Of a stretch of DNA of 64,000 nucleotides, positions 1-64,000 are shown in pieces. Numbering within the stretch: the stretch's first letter is position 1; each line of letters opens with the position of its first letter. The notes under the pieces are model-generated. The model was not told where the DNA came from. It worked only from the letters and a program-made list of their open reading frames with translations, and searched no databases. The translations under genes were made by a program, and so were the position numbers. Source of the DNA: Paraspadella gotoi (lineage: Eukaryota > Chaetognatha); contig CM119269.1 of the NCBI GenBank assembly GCA_051294375.1, positions 16,697,856 through 16,761,855 on the forward strand, given 5' to 3'.

Positions 1-177
1 GAACATATCCACAAGTGACGAGAATAAGAGCAGAAGAAAAGAACAATTGCACCTTCAACGAGAGCATATAAATAGATAAACACGAAAAACAAGCGCCTTG
101 CAACTGACCAGAAATCAATTTCGAAAATGGAAACGAAATGTTTAGGTGAAGACAAATGGCCAATTGGCGGCAATTTG

Positions 178-217
<40 letters not shown>

Positions 218-890
218 AGTGGTGGGGGGATTGATCTATGGGAGAAGATTGTTTGGATGGGATTGGTCGTGATGCAGGTAAATGTTGAGATGGTGGTTTC
301 CGTTCAATGACCAAATGTAGACACAAATTAGACCGTAGCAAAAATGATCCCGATGTATTATTCAGTTGATGGGGAAAGATATCGAAGGGACGAAGGGGGG
401 GGGAAATGATGGTGGGAACGATGCTGAGGATCGGGACGATTGTAGCTGAGATTTCTGGGGCGCGTTTATTAGACCCAGATGCAAACGGAGAGGAAATCGA
501 AGGAAGAGAGGTGGAGAAGGGGGGGGGGTGGAAAAAAAGGTAAGAAAAATCCTGGAAAAGGTGAAGAGGTGAATAGAAAAAAATAGGGTCGATACTTGAA
601 TCGAAAGTTAAAAGTGAAGGAGGAAAACATCGCGAATTTTGTGAAATGTGATGGGGATCGCGGCTTCGACAGGAAATAAAGGTAGAATCACCCTAAATAT
701 CCGTGAACATAGTAACTGGAAGAGGAAAAAAAAAAATTTTACAAACTTTTAAACAATTGAAACCTTCGGGGAACACAAATTTTAATGGTAAAAGTAAATA
801 TATGTAAATATTTATAAAGAAACACAAAGGATATTTATCAGTAGGTACTAATACAGTTCTTGAATTTAAAGAACACTTACTATATTTTGC

Positions 891-939
<49 letters not shown>

Positions 940-1956
940 TGTGGGTCTAACACTCCCGGGGATTCTTTGTCTAGGCTCTTGTTGTTGCAGCTGCGATGCT
1001 ATTTCGTATTTTTCGATGAATGGAAAGGGACTGGGGGCAGGGGTGTCGAAATGGGGTGTACTGCACGTAGTGTGCTAAAATCAGGGAAGAGTGGAATGAA
1101 AAAGATATGATGAGACTACGAATAGAAAATTTAAAAAGAGGAAGGTGAAATGACTGGGGAGATCCGGGGACGGCTTTATTTTTCAAAAATCGCTTTATTT
1201 CATCCTAAATTTAAAATAAGCTTTTTTTTTTAAGTTGAAGATTTGGTTATGGATTATTGTTTGAATTATTGGTTAGTGATTTAGGTTAGGGACTCGGTTA
1301 GGTTAGGTTAGGTTATATATATATTTATTTATCTTATTTAAAAAAAAATTGAATTTGAGGTCAACATTAGATCAAGGGATTACGGAACAGAAATAGGGCC
1401 CCTTCGGAAAATAGTGCCAGGAGGACTGAGGGGGAGAAGCGAATGAGCGGAGGTGGACCCAAAATTCCCCCCCCCCCGTTTCATTTTTTCCCTCTCGCTT
1501 CGTTTATCGTCGGTTTATTTTCACAATTTCACGATTTCACCTCAACCCTGTGACTGCGACGAATTATCGCTGCATCCATCCAACATTTTTTTTTCCTAAA
1601 AAATAATGTTAAATTTTTATATCGTCGCAGGATAATAAATCCTACCCAAAGCAGAAACGGATCGGAGGAGCGGGAAATATTCGCCGATATGGAAAATGGA
1701 AAAGGGAAAATGGACATCCTTAAATATCTTGAGACATTAACTTTCAGAGAGAGGGCTATAAACGATTGATCGAGGTAACGATCACCATTTGTGCGCCTCC
1801 ATTCCACTGAGAAACTAACCCGTGACATCGCCCAATGTTTTTATGGTTTTTTAAGCACAATAAACATTTTGTTCATTTGTTTTGATTTTTCAAAATTATA
1901 CTTGTAATTTGTACATTTCGTTTTTCTGTCTATTTGTTTGCCTATCTGTCAGTCTT

Positions 1957-2016
<60 letters not shown>

Positions 2017-3727
2017 TCCTTCCTCTTTCGACTCACGTTTGTATTTTTTCCTTCTCTATTTTTTCATCTTGAAGCCAAATTTCCTGGGGCTTCCACACCT
2101 GAATCGGGAAGGGCGAAGCATCGAACGGCGAAGGGTCCTCGGTCCAAGGGGGAGATTTTAATGAGTGGAGGAGTGGGAGGTGGGGGAGAAAGTGGTAAAA
2201 ACTGAGCTGAGTGGTGTAGCGGTAGTTCGGATCCCGCCGATCTCGGGTTTATGGGCGAGAAAAAAAAATGTTGCTGGTTTTGTATGGGGAAAGATAGGAA
2301 TGTCGGTAGAGAAGGTTGGTGAATGTTTTGAAAGGAATAAGAAGAAATTGACACTGATGCGGTTACGATGCTCTTTGTGGTTGGTCACGTGACGTCCATC
2401 CCATATAGAGTCAGTATTTTATATATATATATATATATATATACAATAAGTTTGCTGAAATATAAACTAGAACGAGATTACTTTCGGCATGAGGTCAAAG
2501 AGTTTGATTCTAATTTGAGACAACAAAATAAACTTTTGAAGACCTAATTTGATAAAATATATAAAAACACAGATAAGAATAAATTTTATTATTAACTACA
2601 ATATCATTATTTATTACCCTGACTAGTCACTATAAAGAAAATTAGATTTAAAAGAAGAGAATTTTGGTAGGATGCTTTTACTCGCTTTACAAACACAAGC
2701 AGTCAAAAATACAAATTCAGTGGGATCTATGAGGTTTTTTATACACAGTTAAAGATGAAAACCAAAAGAAGTAGTTTACAATAGGAAATATAAATCTTTT
2801 GTTTTTATTTGTACCAGATGAAATTTTTAGATGGTGAAAGTAATGACGTACGATAGATGATATGTTCAAATTGTCGTATAATTACAATGATTCACGTCGA
2901 AATAAGGCAGAATTTTTTTTGTCTCGTTTAGTTTTGTTTAGTTAGTTTGCAAAAATATAAGTTAAATACAAGTACGAAAATCAGCACCACGAGTTTGTGA
3001 GTATAAAAAACTTTTTTTTTGGATCGACTAGGATGAAAAGTTTAAGAGTCCTTGAGATCACACGTATTAATTTTGATATTCACAGAAAAAAAAATTTTGT
3101 CATGATATGAAACGAAATTCAATAATCTTCGTTGTATATGTTAAAATTTTTTTATAAACTAACAGAAAGGCCGGGAAATTATGAATCTTTCACTCAAAAA
3201 AAAAAAAAAAACAAAAAAAAAACAACATTTTAGTCAGAAAATACAAATTTGTGTTTCTATCTTGTAATAATCATCTATCAGTAAAAAAATTTCAAAACTA
3301 ATCCAGAAAAAACGAACGTGTGAAAGACTAACGTGAAAAATAAAAGCGACGAAGTAACGAAATACGAGAGACGGAACTTCTTTGAGGATATGAACTCGTT
3401 GGTCCGAGCTACCATTTCATTGTTGATAATAAAAAATCGATATGTTATTATTGATTAAAGCGGGAAAAAAGACTAGTTTGAGCGTCAAAAAACAATAACC
3501 ATAATTCTTTTATTTTTGAATTCGAATTCGGCGAATGATAAGATATAAACGGTGAATCGAATTTCGCTTAAGATCCTCGTGAAAATTTCTGTAAACATAG
3601 GGACTTTAAATGACAGCGGATTGGTTAGTACTATAGAATGGTAAATAGTATACAAAGGTATACTATAATGTCGTCAGCAGAGTGAAGGGCCGATAATATT
3701 AGAGTTTGATGCCATTTATTTTTGAAC
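1..3727. other. Gene-poor flank downstream of the SRCIN1-like gene
   Basis: No exon could be supported on either strand. The stretch holds (GTC)n at 182-215, (CT)n at 893-934 and 1956-2013, a short (TTAGG)n run at 1298-1316, (AT)n near 2420-2443, and an AT-rich part from 2.4 to 3.7 kb. Part of the AT-rich portion may be the 3' UTR of the minus-strand gene that stops at 4951, since AATAAA on the minus strand occurs at 3715-3720. The open frames around 1.9-2.4 kb are driven by the CT repeat and have no splice or family support. Confidence 0.6.
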
Positions 3728-3737
3728 ACTATCGGAT

Positions 3738-4347
3738 AAGGCGTAGTGAAAGTTACGTACGAAAATTCTAAAGGTCAATTATGAACAACATACCATTAGT
3801 AAACATTAATTTGTAAAAAAAATTAATTTTATGTTTTTTAATTTTCGCAGTAGGCTATATTTATATATAGTACTATCCTTATAAAATCGAAAAATTTCAA
3901 AATAGGCTTTTCTTAATTTTGATTGCAGATTTAAATTCCTCGTCAAAAGTTGATAAAAGAAAATATAAATTATTTTTAAAAATTCTTTCATTAAGTGGGT
4001 TAAAAATTACAAAAACTATATTTAATATATAAAAAGTTAATTTTCAGCTTAAAATATAGCTTTTTCTAATTTTTGATCCACTTAATGAAGGAATTTTTCA
4101 AAAAGAGTTATATTTCTTTTTATCAACTTTTTATGACGAATCCAAATCTGCAAAAAAATCTTAGAAAAAACTGTTTTGAAATTTTAACATTTATTGGATT
4201 AGTACTAGTATAAATATGGCCTACTGCGTAAATTGTAAAATTTATTATAATTTTTTTTTATACATAAATGTTCATTAGTATAATGTTGTTCGTTCCTCAC
4301 TTTTAGAATTTTAATTAAAGTTAAATTTAGAAATTTTACTACGCCTT
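3738..4347. mobile_element. Non-autonomous TIR DNA transposon (MULE-like MITE) with 10 bp target duplication
   Basis: A 610 bp element begins AAGGCGTAGT and ends with the inverted ACTACGCCTT. The inverted similarity continues imperfectly for over 200 bp into both arms. It is flanked by the identical 10-mer ACTATCGGAT at 3728-3737 and 4348-4357. A 9-11 bp target duplication is typical of the Mutator/MULE superfamily; that assignment is inference from duplication length alone. No transposase is encoded. The right arm carries AATAAA on the minus strand (4241-4246), which could serve as a poly(A) signal for the gene ending at 4951. Confidence 0.8.
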
Positions 4348-4950
4348 ACTATCGGATGAACTCGTATACTAGCAAAAAAATATTAGGAAAGTAAATTAGA
4401 AAAAAAGTTTAGACAAATTACGTATTTTTACACAAAATACATATTTTTTTAGTTTTATCATTTCCCGACAGCATTTTTTTGAACAATAAAATAACTCCTG
4501 TTCATCTATGATTTTTAGAAATGAAAAAATATCAAATTCGTCAGCAGAAAAAAAAACTAAGTTCATCTAATATCTCTTTCCGCTGACAATACCGATAACT
4601 GACAAGGTTCAAGGAGCCCGTGTATGACAAATATTGACTATTATTTGTTGTTGTCATAAGTAAACTTATTAAAATCTGCTGTCAGCGTCAACGATGAATT
4701 GACTTTCTAAGCGAAACCAAAACGTCAGCTCGGGATCAGAAAAAAAAACAAAAAAAAACAAAAGACAAAAAGGAAAACACAATTTTACGAAATGTTAGCT
4801 TTTGGAAATGTCTCTTTGGCCCGATATTAATTAATTAATTCTGGATGAAATATGAACAATTCCAGGGATGTTCACCCGCCACTCCGCCGTCACTCCGCCG
4901 CCACTCCGCCACCCATCTCTCTCAACCTTATACATAAACTCCATTCCCTC

Positions 4951-56597
<51,647 letters not shown>

Positions 56598-56747
56598 TGT
56601 CGAGGCCTTTATTTTCTATCACATCCGGGTCTTGCTTTAATTCCTCCGCTTTGCCTCTTTCTTTTTTTTTTTTTTTTAAATTTCATTAATTCTCAATAAC
56701 ATACGGGCGACGGTTACAGTTTTTATCTACATTTTGTAAATCGAGAA

Positions 56748-56772
56748 TGACGTCACCGGTTTCCATGGCGAC
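56748..56772. promoter_or_regulatory. CRE plus X-box motif pair in the 3' UTR
   Basis: TGACGTCA (56748-56755) lies 3 bp before GTTTCCATGGCGAC (56759-56772), another exact X-box consensus match. It sits just after the RIB43A-like stop codon. It could belong to a promoter of an unseen neighbour or be chance. Confidence 0.35.
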
Positions 56773-57032
56773 GAGGAGAACCGTCGGTCGGTTTCCGATT
56801 TTTTTTTTCCTTTCTCTTTCTTCCTTTCTTTCTTTTCCGTAAAAAAAATCGATTCTATAGTTTGACTTTTTTTTTTCGTGCCTTTTTTGGGGGATTTTGT
56901 GCACTACGCCGTTTTGACGCTATGTAATAATATAATAATATAACTTAAAGGAAAATGAGAGATATTTTATTCACGAATAAGTATATATGTAATACTGTAA
57001 TATTGTAAAACTCTCCTCAACACTTTGTATCG

Positions 57033-57038
57033 AATAAA
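57033..57038 (+). terminator. Poly(A) signal AATAAA
   Basis: AATAAA lies 436 bp after the RIB43A-like stop codon and is followed by a T-rich stretch. Confidence 0.7.
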
Positions 57039-57593
57039 GAACGTTTTTATACTTTTTCGCTTTCTTAAATTTTTATTCCTTCAACCGCCGACTTTCGTTT
57101 TCCGTAAACGACCTCAATGACGACGACGACGACGACGACGACGACAAATGCTCTTTTTTACTGTTTCCTTCATCTTTAAAAGCATCGACGGCCCCGCTTC
57201 CACCAGAACACTTTCCCCACCCTATTTTAGACCCCCCAAAATCGGTAATAGTCACGAGGAGGCAACGAAATAGCCTACTTCTTTTTGGGGAGGAAAAGAA
57301 TTATTTGGGAAGTGGCTGAGGTCTTTGGCGATGGAAAGAATTTTAAGATGAAGAGTTGAAACACAAAAACTGCTGCTATAAAATAAGCAATAGCAATAGC
57401 AATAGCAATAGCAATAGCTCGTTGCCGTTGTTGACGTATTTATGGAGGGAATTACGATTCAAATAATTCCTCTTAAATCAATTTTTTTTATAAAATTTCA
57501 ATCGCTTTGGAATCGTGAAAAATTGAATTACTGAACAAAGCGTCTTCATCTTGAAGATTTTTAGGATCCTAAGTTTTCTCTCTCTCTCTCTAT

Positions 57594-57594
57594 T

Positions 57595-57650
<56 letters not shown>

Positions 57651-57654
57651 TCGT

Positions 57655-57739
<85 letters not shown>

Positions 57740-57740
57740 A
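57594..57740. repeat. (CTTT)n tetranucleotide array
   Basis: About 36 units, one interruption. The following 57.8-58.1 kb is an irregular pyrimidine-rich minisatellite (CCTTTCTATTCCTC-type). Confidence 0.95.
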
Positions 57741-58182
57741 GTCTTCTCACTCCTAAATTTTCTCTTTTCCCTTAACATCAAATCTTCCCGATTCATTCTT
57801 TAAAATAATTATCTGTTATATTACATCTTTCGCTCCTCCTAACTTTCGTCCCATTTTCACATTACCGACTCCCTTTCCTACCTCTCCTTTCTATTCCACC
57901 CTTTACTCCCTCTCCTTTCTATTCCTCTCTTTCATCCCTCTCCTTTCTATTCCTCCCTTTCCTCCCTTTCCTTTCTATACCCCCCTTTACTCTCTCTCTC
58001 TTCTATTCCTCTCTTTCATCCCTCTCCTTTCTATACCTCTCTTTACTCTCTCTCTCTTCTATTCCTCTCTTTCCTCCCCTCCTTTTTTCCCAGAGAATGG
58101 AACCACTCGTGGGAGAATCGAAAGGAAGGACGAAAGCGAAGGAAGGAGAACCATTTATTTCTTTTATGCAAATGAGGAGAGA

Positions 58183-58207
58183 GAAGAAGAGAGAGAGAGA
58201 GAGAAAG

Positions 58208-58298
<91 letters not shown>

Positions 58299-58315
58299 TG
58301 AGATTGATGAGAAAG

Positions 58316-58354
<39 letters not shown>
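58183..58354. repeat. (GA)n microsatellite cluster
   Basis: Interrupted GA arrays. The RERERE/SLSLSL frames across them are not genes. Confidence 0.95.
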
Positions 58355-58358
<4 letters not shown>

Positions 58359-58610
58359 GAAAAATGGATGGAAATAAGGTAAGTAGGACCATGGAACGAA
58401 AGCTATGATCGAACAAAAAAGAAAAAACATAAGAAATTAAAGGGAGAGTTAGAAAAAAGCCAAAAAAAAATTAAAAAAAGCACGAGAGAAAAAAAAAGAG
58501 GAATTAGCAGATTAGCCGTAAGATATAGGGAAAAAAACAATAAAATCAGAGAAGAAATGAAGAATAAAAGAAAAAGGCAAAAAAGGCAAAAAAATCCTTT
58601 AAAAGATTCT

Positions 58611-58730
58611 TTGAAATATTATACCATTGATAGGGAAGCCAATTACTCTGGCAGTTACTAAACGAGACTATGAGAGATTCTTGATTGAAAGCTTTCAGGG
58701 ACCTGCTATGTTATTTACCACCAAAGCCTG
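58611..58730 (+). repeat. Dispersed repeat, copy 2
   Basis: Resembles 10183-10290 in the same orientation, with small indels. Confidence 0.5.
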
Positions 58731-58834
58731 TCCAAATAAATGTATTGGTCATATAAAAGGAAAAATTGAAAAATAAATACAAGTAGTCGGGCATTGCCTA
58801 GGTTCACCCCGCCAAGAATCATGACACTTTCAGT

Positions 58835-59110
58835 TGTGACCCGGTGGCTCATTGAGTAAAGCCATCAGCTCATGACCACTAGGTACCGGGTTCAATCCCA
58901 ACCCGGTACCTACCCTGCGGGAAGCGTGAGAACGGCCGTAAGCCGCCTTGGGGGCATAGCAAACCCTCAAGCCTGGTTCCAAGCCCAGGGACCCGTTCCA
59001 TGGCTGCTAGAGGGACGGACAGTCATCTTCAGCCCACGAAGCGCCTTATCCACATACATAAGAGTAGCCATAGCCGATGAAATTTATATGCTAATGTATA
59101 CAGCGTTAAA
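58835..59110 (+). mobile_element. tRNA-derived SINE
   Basis: Pol III A-box-like TGGCTCATTGAG (58845-58856) and B-box GGGTTCAATCCCA (58888-58900) are correctly spaced. A ~200 bp body follows (GAACGGCCGTAAGCCGCC, CAAGCCTGGTTCCAAGCCC) and then AT-rich DNA. The tRNA part does not close into a full cloverleaf, so it is a SINE rather than a tRNA gene. The family is unknown. Confidence 0.7.
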
Positions 59111-59811
59111 ATAATCTATCATGACCATAGATTATGCTATTAAAATATTTTTTGTCTAAAATGATATCTTCTGAGGGTACTAGCCTAATTATAAATATTA
59201 TATTGCTATATAGAGCAAAAAATATTTTTTTTAAATCTTAAAATTTTTTTAACAAGAAATATAATTACAGCTTTTAAAAATTCTTACGTTTTCTAAGTGA
59301 AAAAATAAAAAAACTGATAAAATCATCGAAAGATGATGATGATGATGATTTTTTTATGTTTTTTCTTATTTTTGACACACTTATCGTAAAAATATTTAAT
59401 ATAAAAATATAAATATAAAAAGAATTATACTTAGTGTAGACAAATTTTTATGAGCTATCTGAATCTGGTCTTAAAATTTAAAAATTAAAAAAAAAATTTT
59501 TGGCCTTTCCTATCTATAAATAAATATTAAAAAATTAATTACTAGGGTATAGAGCGATATCAGAAATTTTTTGTCCATTGAAAGTATTCTTAAAAATATT
59601 CGTTTGAGCATGTACTCTCTCAAAATTTTTGACTCACCCCATTGAGTGCGGCTACCCCTAATAAGAGAGTGATGAAACGGAAAAGAGGAAAAATGACCAA
59701 AAAAAAGAAAATATCATAATGAAACGAAGACAGAAAATCGATGTAACTTAAGATTTTGTCTTTTGTCAAATCCAGTATTTGATTGACCAATTTTCTGTCC
59801 TTATGAGGTCT

Positions 59812-59850
<39 letters not shown>

Positions 59851-60282
59851 GCATTTATTGACGTTTTCCAAAACATTTAAAAAAAAAAACAACAAAAAAA
59901 CAACTCGTTTTTGGTTTAATGGGTTTTTTTTCTCAAAAAGAAAACCGAAGTTGCGCTGCATGACGTCAAAATGTGAGAAGAAAATGTCATCGTCTTAAAA
60001 GGGGGAGGTGTTAGTGGAGAGAGAGGGAGAGAGAGAAAGAGAGAGAGGAGAGAGGGGGGGAGAGAGGAGAGAGAGAGGAGAGAGAGAGAATTATTGGGGT
60101 CTCCCTGTCGGTGTTAAGCCACCACCCAGGACGAGCTAAGGCTCTTCTTCAAAAATTTTACATACACATACAGTGTAAAGGGAAAAGAAGAGAGGAGGAG
60201 AGAGAGGAAGAGGAAGGAGAGAGAGAGAGAGAGGAGAACAGAGAGAGAAGAGAGAGGAGAGGATGGAGTGTGAGAGAGAAAA

Positions 60283-60316
<34 letters not shown>

Positions 60317-60461
60317 TGAGTAGAGAAGAGAGAGAGAGAGCGAAGGAGAGAGAAGCGATGTGAAAAAAAAAGACAAAGGCGATGTGATTTCGCGACGATC
60401 GAATTCTCGTCGAGAACAGACAGTCATAAATAAAAAAACAATATAAATAGCTGAGAGGAGA

Positions 60462-60502
<41 letters not shown>

Positions 60503-61888
60503 ATAAGGAAAGAAAAAGAAAGAAAGAAAGAAAGAAAGAAGAAAGGAAAAGAAAGAAAAAAAAAAAAATAGAAAAAAACAGAAAAAAGAAAAAAATACGT
60601 AAAAACAGGAAAAAAAAAAATGAAGAGTAAAAGGGAGAAAGATGCAACAAAAAGATTCAAAAAAAAAGAAGAAAAAATTTGGATAAAATTGTGAAAAGAA
60701 AAATTGGATTTGAGGAAGGAAAAAAGCTTCGGGGAAACATGGAAAGCATTATCGCGACGTCGACCCAAAGGTGAAACTTTTCATTTTCCGACTCATATTT
60801 TAACACGTCAGTATTTAATATTTAAGTTTTAAGTTTAAGTTGGTAGGAGCAACGCTGAAAATACTTTTTTTTTATCTTCTTTGATTGCAAATTATGCTAT
60901 GATCGATATTGACGACGGGGTAACATCCACGCATAAAATGGGGTAAAACGAAAGGTGAATAAAACGTTTACTCCTACGCGTTGGACATTCGCCCCGAATT
61001 AAGTGATATTTTCTTCATTTTATTGATTTTTCTCCCTGACAAACTTTTTCCTTCGCATACGGCCGAATTCAAGAGGATGATGAAATGACGCTTTCAACTC
61101 GTTACTTGTCAAAATTCATGGGATAAGTGTCTCACGGTAATGCGGCCTCGCACAAATGAGAACAGTCTTCTTGAAAATCTTTGAAGAACATATTTAGTTT
61201 TTTTACTTTCTTTTCGATAATTCTTGCTCTTTTATATCATAAATTTTAGATTCTAATTGGTACCGGACTCCAATATTCTGCTGACAATGGTTTTCTTAGC
61301 GGCAACTATACCCTTACAAGAATGTTTGCTTTGAACTTGAAGAAGTTCTACGAGAGTCTCTCTTGCTCTCCTTTCGCTCCCTCGTCTCTCTACCTCACAC
61401 TCGTCTTCTCTCTTGGATTTTCATCCCTTTTCATCTGATTAATGAAATGATTTGAATTTCGAATACAATGTTCTAAATAAACATAAACCACATTTCCACA
61501 CCCGATATTTTGTATGAAAACTATTGAATAAAAACCTTTTTATGCAATAGTAATTAGGCAATTAATTGTTTGAAAAAAAATGAGAAACAAAGATTGGAGA
61601 AAAAAAAGAAAAAATTAAAGGAAAAAAGAAATTTAAAAAAAAAGTCTTTGAAATTAGAAAAAAACGGTAAGGAAGATTCCGAAATCTTTTTGTTTACTCG
61701 ATGCGAAAAAATTTATACTTCCGATAAATATTAAAGTTTAAATTTTTACATTTTTACGGCGACTGTACATAATGGAGCTTTTACTTAACCCAAGGTGATT
61801 TCTACCCTCTCTCAACTGTGGTCATTGCCCACTGAGTTTAAGTGGGTCATGCCTGGTCCCGGTTCTGGAGCGATCTATTCCAACTTAC
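59111..61888. other. Repeat-rich intergenic stretch
   Basis: AT-rich with no exon. It holds (GA)n/(CT)n arrays at 59815-59848, 60018-60090 and 60190-60335, (GAAA)n at 60465-60560, and a segment at 59905-60003 that recurs at 63906-64000. Confidence 0.6.
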
Positions 61889-61969
61889 CGGTGCTGGAGC
61901 AGCGCCGCCGGCGGCGCGCGGTCCGCACAGGAGTCGACGGAAGATCCGGCTTCAATGGAGCACGTGATT
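61889..61969 (-). CDS. Weak candidate minus-strand exon
   Basis: CpG-rich 81 bp with a perfect donor (CACCG|GTAAGT) and an acceptor-like CTCCAAG. Two frames are open, one reading ITCSIEAGSSVDSCADRAPP. No family match and no phase partner was found. Confidence 0.2.
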
Positions 61970-62189
61970 CTTGGAGAGGGAGACGGTGGACTGAGGAGGT
62001 GGAGGAAGAGGAATAGAGGAGGAGAGGAGAGGAGGTAGAAGAAGAAAGAAGAAGAAGAAGAAGAAAAAGGTGAAAAATATAAAAAACATAAAATAACATA
62101 ACGATCGCTGAACACGATTCCAAGAAACAACAGATCAGACGACGATCATTTTTAAAAAAAGAAATCGCTGAAAACCCACGAGTTTCGGT

Positions 62190-62339
62190 TTAAAATATTC
62201 CTTTAAAAAACAGGAAACTGGAAAGGAGGACGAGACAAACAACGGCACAACAAATAAAGAGACGACGACGACGCTCCAGACGACGACAACGAAGACGACA
62301 ACGACGACCGACAACGACGCCGGTAGAGTCATCAGTCAT
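62190..62339 (-). CDS. Weak candidate: 49-residue ORF with Arg-rich head and one membrane segment
   Basis: MTDDSTGVVVGRRCRLRCRR is followed by an Arg run and LFICCAVVCLVLLSSFLFF, a type II signal-anchor layout. The Arg run comes from a (GTC)n array, so chance is likely. Confidence 0.15.
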   Translation of the reverse strand: MTDDSTGVVVGRRCRLRCRRLERRRRLFICCAVVCLVLLSSFLFFKGIF

Positions 62340-62789
62340 CCGCGAAAATTCATTTCGCGTATTTACGAGCGGCGCGGAAAAAAAAATATCGCTCGACGAA
62401 CGTCGCGACAGATGGCGTCTCGGGGCGTCGCGAGATCGACGTGAGGACGCGCCACCACGCGCCACCCTCGCGACTATCAGCAACCAAACTATCTAGATTC
62501 CGGTGGCGGAACAATGTCCCCCGGCTCACAACCCACCGGCTGTCATTTTCCCTTGCGTCATCACTTCTGGCGTCGCGTACATCATCGGCGTATATTACAA
62601 CATAAAAACTGGACACTGGAACAGTTGACAATGCTCATTATATATTTGAATTGAGTTCCTACTTTTAAACTCTTTATTGTAAAGTAGAATCATTTCCAAG
62701 TGACAAGAGTTCCTGCAGGTCGTGTCTTCCTCTCTCTCTCTCTCTCTCTCAATCTCTCTCACGTCTCTCTTCTCTCTCTCTCTCTCCTT

Positions 62790-62828
<39 letters not shown>

Positions 62829-62938
62829 CTCCTCTCAGAAAAACTTATCATCAGGTCTTCCCTTTTGTTTTCCCACGATTTATCGTCATAACTCGGGATC
62901 GATGACGATCGACGCCGGACGTTGGCCGCCCCACTTCC

Positions 62939-62948
62939 GTCACGTGAC
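62939..62948. promoter_or_regulatory. Palindromic GTCACGTGAC E-box
   Basis: A CLEAR/USF-type palindrome in CpG-richer DNA. The same 10-mer is at 2394-2403. Confidence 0.35.
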
Positions 62949-62969
62949 GCCACCACTCACATGTCCTAC

Positions 62970-63880
62970 ACGAATTTTTCCATAAAAAGACTTCTTTGTC
63001 ACTTCTTTTAATTTTCTTTTATCTCAGAAGAAAACATTTGTCATGTTGCGGCCGTCGTTCATTGACCTCTTTGTCTTCACCAGCAGAGCCAAGAATACGA
63101 ATATTGCCCATATCTTCTCACCACTCTTATTACCATTGCTTCCCAAATTGGCAGCTGTCATCCTCTGCCAACCCTGCAACTACCCTCGATGACGTAATTG
63201 ATTGTGATTCTCACTGTTTCATCGGTCCGAACCGACTCTCCTGTTTTTTTTATTCACGAGCGAAACGTCGAACCCCGAACACTCGATCACAATTTCAAAC
63301 CCAAACCATCACCTCCAACCCTCTGAACCCCGATTCGTGGTCCCACCTTGAGGACCCCTACCACCCACCTCGAAAGCCGGAGTCACCTGCGAGGGATTGT
63401 TTGTTGATGGGGAGATTTGCGACGGCGTTGGATGAAACCTGGATTTGTCCGCCGGTTGAGGCATTCCATCTGCAGGCGGCACCTGCAGGACATTCCAGCG
63501 CCAGACGGCGACTATCCCGGCTTCGACGGTGTCTATCTCCAAGGGCGCCCACCAGCTCTATCTTCCGTCGCCGGCGAGTCTTAACTTTTAACCGGCGCCA
63601 ATCGGCGCTGTTCGAGCGGAACCGCTATCCTTGAACGCCGTTGGTCGATTTTGTTCCAGCGGTTTGAGTTTTCGTATATTTTTATTTAATTACTTTATTA
63701 TCGTTCGTTTGTTTTAACAAGTCATATCCGGTCGCTGACGCATTTCGCTCTCGTTTTAAATCGTAACATTGGTTATTTTTTTTTTTTTGGTCGCGAGAGA
63801 ATCTTCGTATAGATCGTCAGACGTACAAATAGAGATTTTTTTTTGTATTCTAATTTCTAAACTGATATTTTTAATTTCTT
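62970..63880. other. CpG-rich region without a supported gene
   Basis: Frames are open on both strands between 63.2 and 63.64 kb. On the minus strand a short frame starting MPQPADKSRFHPTPSQISPS ends at GAG|GTGGGT or CAG|GTGACT. It could be a first exon but lacks support. Composition suggests a promoter/first-exon area of a gene lying further right or on the minus strand. Confidence 0.3.
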
Positions 63881-64000
63881 NNNNNNNNNNNNNNNNNNNN
63901 NNNNNGTTTTGGTTTAATGGGTTTTTTTTCTCAAAAAAGAAAACCGAAGTTGCGTTGATGACGTCAAAATGTGAGAAGAAAATGTCATCGCTTAAAAGGG
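63881..64000. other. 25 N gap followed by a second copy of 59.9 kb sequence
   Basis: After the gap, 63906-64000 repeats about 59905-60003 with a few small differences, including TGACGTCAAAATGTGAG. Confidence 0.8.

Noticed and set aside
2205-2265. tRNA-like word GTGGTGTAGCGGTAGTTCGG
   Set aside because: The A-box is plausible but the B-box region does not fit GGTTCRANYCC and no cloverleaf closes. At best it is a decayed SINE head.
58838-58910. A functional tRNA gene
   Set aside because: The A and B boxes are good, but acceptor and anticodon stems do not pair properly and a SINE body follows.
62996-63634. 212-codon plus-strand ORF
   Set aside because: It has no ATG in good context at its start. 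The composition is irregular, minus-strand frames are equally open, and I see no family signature.

Overview
This is a 64 kb piece of an invertebrate animal nuclear genome. Two conserved multi-exon genes with GT-AG introns show this: a SRCIN1/KIAA1217-type scaffold gene, which is an animal family, and a RIB43A doublet-microtubule gene. Coding exons are GC- and CpG-rich. Introns are AT-rich and full of very long (GA/CT)n, (ATC)n, (GTC)n and tetranucleotide arrays. I cannot name the phylum. Runs of N at 25707-25716, 25933-25942, 27479-27503, 43697-43706 and 63881-63905 show a scaffolded assembly.

Layout. 1-4.9 kb: no gene; microsatellites and a 610 bp transposon with a perfect 10 bp target duplication. 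4.95-40.2 kb, minus strand: one large gene. I traced 24 coding exons whose splice phases all agree, giving an open product of about 1,500 residues. It matches the SRCIN1 (p140Cap)/KIAA1217 (sickle tail) family in three places: the N-terminal actin-interacting (AIP3/Bud6-like) block, the 'MEKQ..SLTG' coiled coil and the central coiled-coil bundle. Its 12.7 kb intron (20.3-33.0 kb) holds a 10.2 kb near-perfect palindrome, the most striking structure here. A single-exon ORF of 408 codons (17.45-18.68 kb) lies in another intron on the same strand. 41.4-56.6 kb, plus strand: a divergently transcribed RIB43A-like gene (RIBC1/RIBC2 family) in ten exons, with an AATAAA at 57033. Its exon 3/exon 4 junction is out of phase and lacks a conserved block next to a (GA)n array. 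57-64 kb: mostly simple repeats, a tRNA-derived SINE, weak exon-like pieces on the minus strand, and a sequence at 59.9 kb that recurs after the last gap.

The two genes are head to head and about 1.2 kb apart in coding terms, so a shared promoter region is possible. Their products are not known to work together: one is a cytoskeletal/Src-signalling scaffold, the other an inner-lumen protein of ciliary doublets. The best leads are the giant palindrome and its smaller relative at 47.0-48.0 kb, hammerhead-ribozyme-like motifs, tandem repeats seeded exactly on 5' splice sites in both genes, and a cluster of RFX X-box matches inside the ciliary gene.
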